Part shown: positions 12,301 through 14,843 of the stretch, piece by piece
Layout of the letters: the number at the start of each line of letters is the position of its first letter
Position numbering within the stretch: the first letter of the stretch is position 1
NCBI GenBank assembly: GCA_028565715.1
Contig: JAOXYC010044454.1
Location: 1-14,843, forward strand
Reading direction: 5' to 3'
DNA: 14,843 nucleotides
DNA from: Phoronis pallida
Taxonomy: Eukaryota > Phoronida > Phoronidae
Notes under the pieces: generated by a model
Told to the model about the DNA's origin: nothing
The model's database searches: none
The model's input: only the letters and a program-made list of their open reading frames with translations
Made by a program: the position numbers and the translations under genes

Positions 12301-13816
12301 CCTCCTGAACCTGCTGGGCCTGTGGCACCTGGGGGACCAGTATTTCCTGGGGTACCGTTACTTCCTGGGGGGCCGGGATTACCCGGTGTGCCGGGGGGAC
12401 CTGCGGGACCTGTTTGACCGGGGGGTCCTGGGGGGCCAGTACTACTGCTTGCTGAACACGCATTGACATTTGCTTGAGTACCAACATCTGGAAGAAACAA
12501 GAAGATTGTTATATATATTCCTCGAATCAAATTTCCAACCGTTCTTTTCTTGAAAGTGGGAGCCTTGTCTTTTTGAAGGATTTAAATTTGATAGAAGTGA
12601 CGTCCTCAACTCGGTGTTGAGGGATTGGGTATGGTCATGTTTCACATTATCATTTTTGTCACAGCTTAAATGAACAACTTCCTTTCAGCCTAAAACCCTT
12701 CAAAACATTTTTGTTGACCAGATTCTTGAGGTTTTAAAATTTGGTGGCCTCGTGGAACGCTAAAATGGCTTTTATGCATTTTGAATGGCAACAAAACTAA
12801 TAAGACAACTTCATACATGTAGGTTTTCCAATCAATTTTAAGACAAAAATATGTATATTCGACAGCTTAAACTTTGGAACAGTTCAAGGTAAATAAATAT
12901 ATTTAACAATGACATAACGGTCTCATAAAAATCGTCATTTCAAAGTGCCAAGTCATTATGTGGGAAACTAATAAGTTACGGTAATTTTCTACCAACTTTA
13001 AGGGGGCATAGAACGCCAGTTTAGCTCTGAAATTCCTTTCAAACGGATTAAAAGCAATTCCAGCTTACATACTTGACTCTTGGGTGTTGTGCACTTTAAA
13101 CCCAGTACAAAAATTCAAGAATAACGCGCAAAAATGCTAAAATTCATTTTAGTACTCGAAAACATTACGGTGGGCCGAAATAATTAGACGCGGTGGATTG
13201 TGGGTAAAACCAGGGTTACGAAGCTGAATGGCGTGTCGAAGTTTTTGTTTTAGTAACAATTAAGTCGTAAGGCTAGCTAATGGACATGAAATAACATAAA
13301 TTGTACGCAAAGGAAGCGATTCCATTCGTTTTAATTCGTTCATTTTTTTTAAAGAATTTGAAATTCTATGCATCTTTAACCTACAAAAGTTTATGCTTTC
13401 TTAAAATGGATAAAAATTGGTCCTTGAATAACTTGATTTTTGATGCTCTGCCAAAATAAGACTAAATTATTTCATCAAATTTCCAAGAAAATGGCTTGTA
13501 AATACAATTCTATAAGAACTTCTTGGTAAGCGAGAAATCTGACTGCCAATTTGTGTGTATTAAGAATCTTCCCAAGAATCCTCAAAGTAATGAAAGGTAA
13601 CGTACCAGCTGTGATTTTGAGAGAATGCTCGAAGGTGTAGTCTCCAGTGGTGGTTCGTTGATCACCATTATTTGGGTACTGGCTGTTCGACACAACGAAG
13701 TAAGGCTGTTTGTAACCTGTGGTCTGTGAGTATGAAACCGGGTCCACATTTGTTCCAACTGTTGTCCATCCAAGTCGTGTGCATTTTACAACTGTTGGCT
13801 GAGTCGGGATATCGAT
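277..13816 (-). CDS. Spliced collagen-EGF gene (partial at both ends): overall model
   Basis: Nine exons on the minus strand, in order: 13816-13606, 12487-4535, 4209-4165, 3380-3252, 2765-2661, 1961-1839, 1473-1324, 947-849, 375-277. Each intron starts GT and ends AG, most donors read GTAAGT or GTGAGT, and all junctions from 13606 downward are phase 1. The seen product is an unrecognised 70-residue segment, a short linker with one Cys, about 2,650 residues of Gly-X-Y, then cbEGF, half-EGF, cbEGF, cbEGF, half-EGF, half-EGF. From family knowledge, collagen and cbEGF modules act in the extracellular matrix, so the protein should enter the secretory pathway, be prolyl-hydroxylated and form trimers. 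Any tissue role is inference. The start, signal peptide, stop and poly(A) site lie outside the window. It matches no named collagen that I recognise. Confidence 0.9.
376..848 (-). other. Intron between the last two visible exons (473 bp)
   Basis: Contains the short hairpin repeat at 582-652 and T-rich tracts near 820-842. No coding segment recognised. Confidence 0.75.
582..652. repeat. Short nested hairpin repeat with AGCGCTTT stem
   Basis: AGCGCTTT (612-619) and AAAGCGCT (626-633) form a perfect 8-bp stem with a 6-base loop. Outside it, a TAA-repeat arm (582-600, ending aatgtt) pairs imperfectly with aacaatgattattata (635-650). This type of sequence is, from memory, dispersed in marine invertebrate genomes; the family name is not established here. 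Confidence 0.55.
849..947 (-). CDS. Half-EGF-like (four-cysteine) module exon b
   Basis: A 99-bp phase 1-1 exon between a T-rich acceptor (TTTTTTTTTAG) and a GTGAGT donor, encoding 33 residues. It opens [16 protein letters not shown] and ends with TGSYCM. The four Cys are spaced C-x8-C-x-C-x15-C. The C-x8-C-x-C part is exactly the EGF Cys3-Cys4-Cys5 spacing. It is the same length as the 277-375 exon and shares its Cys plan and V-I/N-I-N-G-N segment after C-x-C, so the two look like duplicates. It lacks the NGT sequon of its relatives. Confidence 0.82.
1076..1147 (-). repeat. Decayed tRNA-derived SINE-like head (pseudo-tRNA)
   Basis: Read on the minus strand, TAGCTCAGTTTGTAG (plus 1125-1139) resembles a pol III A box and GGTTCAATTCC (1086-1096) is a near-perfect B box. 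The T arm is a perfect 5-bp stem with a 7-base loop (1083-1099). The D stem, anticodon stem and acceptor stem do not pair properly and the base before the would-be anticodon is not T. I therefore call it a tRNA-derived SINE fragment and not a working tRNA. Its 3' limit is not clear. Confidence 0.6.
1142..1219 (+). mobile_element. Very short poly(A) retroinsertion with candidate target-site duplication
   Basis: The plus strand carries AATAAA (1184-1189) followed by about 13 A's (1196-1208). It is flanked by aagactgacaata (1142-1154) and aagaccgacaata (1207-1219), 13 bp with one mismatch. This looks like about 50 bp of the 3' end of a transcript inserted at the edge of the SINE-like sequence. 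Confidence 0.5.
1324..1473 (-). CDS. Calcium-binding EGF module exon 3, with an extended last loop
   Basis: A 150-bp phase 1-1 exon, acceptor ATCTTTGCAG and donor GTGAGT, encoding one 50-residue module that opens [12 protein letters not shown]. Cys are at 5, 12, 16, 25, 27 and 49. The D-I-D-E-C opening and [10 protein letters not shown] fit cbEGF. The loop between Cys5 and Cys6 is about 21 residues and carries [12 protein letters not shown], longer and more aromatic than usual, so it may form a distinct surface. The donor splits the codon after CAA, leaving T, which joins CT of the next exon to give Ser. Confidence 0.92.
1474..1838 (-). other. Intron between cbEGF 2 and cbEGF 3 (365 bp)
   Basis: AT-rich, with a short T-run preceded by aacaagg at about 1565 that is also seen at about 2023. 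No coding segment or complete element recognised. Confidence 0.75.
1839..1961 (-). CDS. Calcium-binding EGF module exon 2
   Basis: A 123-bp phase 1-1 exon, acceptor TTTTCTTCCAG and donor GTGAGT, encoding one 41-residue module that opens [12 protein letters not shown]. Six Cys lie at residues 5, 12, 16, 25, 27 and 40. The D-T-N-E-C opening and [10 protein letters not shown] match the calcium-binding and Asn/Asp-hydroxylation pattern. The last loop, [13 protein letters not shown], is the typical cbEGF ending, so this is the most canonical EGF of the set. The next exon follows directly with another cbEGF, which would allow a calcium-stabilised tandem pair. Confidence 0.95.
2304..2608. mobile_element. 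305-bp near-perfect palindrome (two inverted copies of a 146-bp repeat)
   Basis: Arms 2304-2449 and 2463-2608 are reverse complements with only scattered mismatches and no net length difference, around a 13-base centre (2450-2462). The main cluster of differences is at about 2341-2353 versus 2559-2571, where the right arm keeps CpGs that the left has lost. A 14-bp direct repeat taataaaaatcctt lies on both sides (2284-2297 and 2635-2648), as expected for a target-site duplication. It carries no open frame of its own. It could be a foldback MITE or an inverted pair of retroelement ends. Confidence 0.75.
2534..2564 (+). ncRNA. Hammerhead-ribozyme-like core in the right arm (candidate)
   Basis: The sequence runs CTGATGA (2534-2540), one extra T, then a perfect 7-bp stem GGATTTA/TAAATCC with TGAA loop (2542-2559), then GAAAC (2560-2564). 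This is the order of the conserved hammerhead core around stem II. The extra base and the undefined stems I and III weaken the case. The matching left-arm copy has a broken core (CTGGTGA and AAAAC). Confidence 0.3.
2661..2765 (-). CDS. Half-EGF-like (four-cysteine) module exon a
   Basis: A 105-bp phase 1-1 exon with acceptor TTCTCTTCAG and donor GTATGT, encoding 35 residues (with the split first codon). Four Cys are spaced C-x11-C-x-C-x13-C, like the second half of an EGF domain (Cys3 to Cys6), with no Cys1-Cys2 part and no calcium-binding opening. It ends KLMNGTSCK, and NGT is an N-glycosylation sequon. The same plan recurs in the exons at 849-947 and 277-375, so it is a module in its own right and not a damaged cbEGF. 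Function unknown. Confidence 0.82.
2766..3251 (-). other. Intron between cbEGF 1 and the first half-EGF exon (486 bp)
   Basis: AT-rich, no repeat or coding segment recognised. It is bounded by a GTAAGA donor and a TCTCTTCAG acceptor. Confidence 0.75.
3252..3380 (-). CDS. Calcium-binding EGF module exon 1
   Basis: A 129-bp phase 1-1 exon, acceptor TCTTTTCAG and donor GTAAGA, encoding exactly one 43-residue module. It starts [12 protein letters not shown]. Six Cys fall at module residues 5, 12, 16, 25, 27 and 42. The D-x-N-E-C opening and the later [10 protein letters not shown] stretch are the calcium-ligand and Asn/Asp-hydroxylation signatures of cbEGF modules. The loop between Cys5 and Cys6 is long and Gly-rich ([14 protein letters not shown]). 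It lies directly after the triple helix. In related matrix proteins such modules form rigid, calcium-stabilised rods and bind partners. Confidence 0.93.
3381..4164 (-). other. Intron before the first EGF exon (784 bp)
   Basis: About half is the MITE-like copy at 3511-3899. The remainder (3381-3510 and 3900-4164) is AT-rich with nothing recognisable. The acceptor is TCTTTTCAG at 3382-3381. Confidence 0.8.
3511..3899 (+). mobile_element. MITE-like element, copy 1 (TTAA-flanked)
   Basis: 389 bp between TTAA at 3507-3510 and TTAA at 3900-3903. The ends are imperfect inverted repeats: AGGGGCATAGAACG on the left and, reverse-complemented, AGTCGCATAGACCG on the right. It is alignable over its full length with 13002-13375 in the same orientation. 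No transposase frame is present, so it is a non-autonomous copy. TTAA targets are typical of piggyBac-type transposases, but the terminal bases are not the classic ones, so the superfamily is uncertain. Confidence 0.75.
4165..4209 (-). CDS. 45-bp collagen exon closing the triple helix
   Basis: TTTGACAG precedes 4209 and GTAAGT starts at 4164. With the split G from the giant exon it reads [15 protein letters not shown] and then shares its last G with the next exon to give Asp. It therefore carries the last five Gly-X-Y triplets and leads straight into the first cbEGF. 45 bp is a familiar collagen exon size in animals (54 bp minus one triplet), in sharp contrast to the 7,953-bp neighbour. It may be a remnant of the ancestral small-exon gene structure, which is inference. 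Both flanks are phase 1, so skipping it would keep the frame. Confidence 0.9.
4210..4534 (-). other. Intron between the giant exon and the 45-bp collagen exon (325 bp)
   Basis: AT-rich, with a GTAAGT donor and a TTTGACAG acceptor. I see no coding segment or recognisable repeat. Confidence 0.8.
4535..12487 (-). CDS. Giant single exon encoding nearly the whole collagen triple helix (2,650 codons)
   Basis: The acceptor TTCTTCCAG precedes 12487 and the donor GTAAGTAC starts at 4534; the exon is 7,953 bp, phase 1 in and out. After the split Asp come 16 linker residues with a single Cys ([16 protein letters not shown]), a possible inter-chain disulfide site. Gly-X-Y starts at 12437 and runs to the exon end. 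I see two breaks in register: an extra residue near 12288-12302 (GGNGAGATG) and a missing residue near 7411-7440 ([11 protein letters not shown]). The first quarter-kilobase of residues is rich in GPP, GQT, GNT and GTP; from about 11630 down the motif GATGFPG recurs. Pro sits mainly in Y, where prolyl 4-hydroxylase acts, and Thr is common in Y. Charged residues number about a dozen (a few GxK-GDT sites, one Arg, one Glu); I see no Cys, His, Tyr, Trp or Met in the helix. By family rules this part should trimerise; the calculated rod is about 750 nm. Confidence 0.95.
4688..12437 (-). repeat. Degenerate Gly-X-Y coding repeat with recurring GATGFPG units
   Basis: The DNA is a 9-bp-based degenerate repeat. 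The plus strand reads as chains of CCA/CCT-GGN-style units, and the GATGFPG block recurs at spacings that are multiples of 9 bp, often 12 to 36 residues apart. The same peptide is written with many synonymous codons, for example ccagggaatccagt, cctgggaaacctgt and ccaggaaaaccagt on the plus strand, so most copies are old. The 5' part, above about 11640, lacks GFP triplets. Confidence 0.85.
5137..5640 (-). repeat. Younger tandem duplication inside the collagen exon (about 180-bp units)
   Basis: Three similar units start at 5137, 5317 and 5506, spaced 180 and 189 bp, in frame (60 and 63 residues). The first two are alike across the whole unit; the third shares its first half, with one additional 9-bp insertion (ccttgggct), and then diverges. 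Shared landmarks on the plus strand include gatactccaggagc, ccatttgatcctgg and ccaacactaccag. Unit length is a multiple of 9, so the Gly register is kept. Confidence 0.75.
12488..13605 (-). other. Intron between the unrecognised exon and the giant collagen exon (1,118 bp)
   Basis: AT-rich with no coding segment seen. The acceptor has a good pyrimidine tract (CTTCTTGTTTCTTCCAG). About a third of it is the MITE-like copy at 13002-13375. The frame just upstream of the acceptor is open and would read as a hydrophobic run, but it starts at a TTG codon and is read-through, not a signal peptide. Confidence 0.8.
13002..13375 (+). mobile_element. MITE-like element, copy 2 (TTAA-flanked)
   Basis: 374 bp between TTAA at 12998-13001 and TTAA at 13376-13379. 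It is closely similar to copy 1 over its whole length, with small indels such as the absence of about 14 bp around catggatgggttac. The left end starts GGGGGCATAGAACG and the right end reads TCTATGCATCT. No coding capacity. Confidence 0.75.
13606..13816 (-). CDS. Exon encoding a 70-residue unrecognised extracellular segment upstream of the collagen
   Basis: The acceptor is TTTCACAG before 13816 and the donor is GTACGT from 13605. The exon is 211 bp, enters in phase 0 and leaves one G, which joins the AT of the next exon to make GAT (Asp). It begins [12 protein letters not shown] and ends HSLKITA. It contains one Cys (residue 12), the segment [19 protein letters not shown], and Tyr, Thr, Ser and Asn throughout, with alternating polar and hydrophobic residues near its end that suggest beta strands. 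I do not recognise the domain; it could be the end of a larger N-terminal domain whose other exons lie beyond the window. Coding status rests on the clean splice sites, the open frame, the phase match and ordinary protein-like composition. An apparent start inside it (13747) is only a GTG codon. Confidence 0.75.
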
Positions 13817-14371
13817 CTGTGAAATGGAACATTTACAAGATTAAGAACAGAAATGATCTGTGCGTTCAGCAAATTCATCAATCTCCAATGCAGAGTTGTC
13901 TCCCTTGTTGATCTTTGATATACAGGATTCTATTTCTAACTATAGAGGGCTCTGCTGTGGTGAGTGCAAGTTCACAAGAACATAATAAGAGACAAACTTA
14001 GATGTTTTAAGATTTTAAGGTTTTCCTGTAAACAAAGGCATAGCCTCAACTCTAAGCTGTATTCAAGAGACATATATGCTCAGATATTATGCTTCTCTGA
14101 AGCAATTTCTGGGTCGATTAGTTTGTATTTGTAATTTGAATTGCAATTGGTTTATTCCGAGTAAATAAATCTGTCCACATTGAAATATATAATCCAATAT
14201 GGTAGATTTGCAATTCCACTATTGTTAAAGGTACAGGCAAGATTTTCTAGATGTTCCTTAGGATGGTTGGTAATGAAATTTAAAATTTCACTGAAAAAGT
14301 CCCACAAAAATTTTCATGCGAAAATCCTTATAGAAATTTGCGATGTCACCGACATGTTATTCGTAGCTTGG

Positions 14372-14483
14372 AAAATCACTTTGTCTCAAATAATTCAAAA
14401 ATTTCAATTCCAAACAAGAAAACTACCAAAATCACTTTTTCTCAAATAATTTCAAAATTTCAATTCCAAAAAAGAAAAATACC
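14372..14483. repeat. 56-bp tandem duplication
   Basis: Two AT-rich copies, 14372-14427 and 14428-14483, both starting aaaatcactt and ending in ctacc or atacc, with a few substitutions. Confidence 0.8.
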
Positions 14484-14724
14484 AAATATATCTAAAATGC
14501 GGTTTCCTGCCTTTTATATATTAAATTTGGTAATTTTTTGTTTTGGATCGAGTGATTTTTCCAATGTGTTTTAACAGCTACGAATTACATGTCAGTGACG
14601 TCACAAGTTCCGAAAAGAGAAATTGGTGTCTTTTTCAAAATAATTTATTTATAAATCACAATGACAACATTTGTAGACCGTGACAACATCCATACATTTT
14701 TGCCTGTAACTTTAACACCTGAAG

Positions 14725-14829
14725 TGCGTTCAAGTGCAATCTGTGCGCGTATAGTTCGCGTACAGCTCGCGTGTATTTGCGTTCAAAAGCAATCAGCACG
14801 CGTGTAGCACGCGTACACACGCGTACATT
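14725..14829. repeat. CpG-rich 53-bp tandem repeat at the window edge
   Basis: Two copies start with tgcgttcaa at 14725 and 14778 and end with gtatt or acatt. Each is packed with cgcgt and gcgta motifs (ACGCGT occurs several times), in sharp contrast with the AT-rich surroundings. It may continue beyond the window. Confidence 0.65.
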
Positions 14830-14843
14830 CTCTGGAGGTTGTT

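Larger units (their letters stand above)
13817..14843. other. Upstream non-coding region (intron or 5' flank)
   Basis: 1,027 bp without an exon I can support on either strand. It contains a 56-bp tandem duplication (14372-14483) and a CpG-rich tandem repeat at the edge (14725-14829). Because the 13816 exon begins at a splice acceptor, at least the part next to it is intron. Confidence 0.65.

Noticed and set aside
4535-12437. A bacterial or viral collagen-like gene (GXT-rich repeat) acquired by transfer
   Set aside because: The exon has GT-AG junctions that join in phase to cbEGF exons and to a 45-bp collagen exon, in an animal-type gene. The composition alone does not show transfer.
4535-12487. 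CRISPR array or satellite explanation for the repeated DNA
   Set aside because: The repetition follows a 9-bp coding period with intact reading frame over 7.9 kb and no unique spacers.
12488-12530. Signal-peptide-like N-terminus ([14 protein letters not shown]) directly before the collagen linker
   Set aside because: The first codon is TTG, not ATG, and a strong acceptor (TTTCTTCCAG) lies at the end of this stretch. The exon at 13816-13606 joins in matching phase, so this is intron read-through.
14180-14574. Plus-strand open frames of 89 and 78 residues
   Set aside because: They lie in AT-rich sequence and overlap a 56-bp tandem duplication, with Lys, Phe and Ile composition expected of random AT-rich DNA and no splice or domain support.

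Overview
This is a stretch of animal nuclear genome. It holds part of one large spliced gene on the minus strand, with AT-rich introns full of small mobile-element remnants. Animal origin is indicated by GT-AG introns, a collagen triple-helix region joined to calcium-binding EGF modules, a tRNA-derived SINE-like sequence, and MITE-like and retroposed fragments. The intron repeats, especially the short hairpin with the AGCGCTTT stem, resemble repeats I associate with marine invertebrates. I cannot name the phylum from the sequence.

Layout along transcription, from high to low coordinates. 14843-13817 is non-coding sequence (intron or 5' flank) with two short tandem repeats. 13816-13606 is an exon encoding a 70-residue segment I do not recognise. 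13605-12488 is an intron carrying a 374-bp TTAA-flanked element. 12487-4535 is one giant 7,953-bp exon that encodes a short linker with one cysteine and then about 2,634 residues of Gly-X-Y collagen sequence. 4209-4165 is a 45-bp collagen exon. Six small exons follow: 3380-3252, 2765-2661, 1961-1839, 1473-1324, 947-849 and 375-277. They encode cbEGF, a four-cysteine half-EGF-like module, cbEGF, cbEGF, half-EGF-like and half-EGF-like. Every internal boundary from 13606 downward is phase 1, and all the joined codons work. The gene continues past both ends of the window: no start codon, signal peptide, stop codon or polyadenylation site of the gene is visible.

The predicted product is a secreted extracellular-matrix protein. 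Its helix would be about 2,650 residues long, roughly 2.6 times that of a fibrillar collagen, followed by a disulfide-rich calcium-binding tail. The helix has only about a dozen charged residues. From about 11630 downward it is dominated by a recurring G-A-T-G-F-P-G motif. Proline is mostly in the Y position and threonine is frequent in Y. This composition, the single-exon coding of nearly the whole helix, and the internal tandem duplications are the most unusual things in the window.

The introns contain a pair of directly repeated TTAA-flanked MITE-like elements either side of the giant exon, a 305-bp near-perfect palindrome with a 14-bp flanking duplication and a hammerhead-like core, a decayed tRNA-derived SINE with a tiny poly(A) insertion beside it, and a short AGCGCTTT hairpin repeat. 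The other long open frames in 4500-12500, on both strands, are by-products of the Gly-X-Y repeat and are not annotated as genes.
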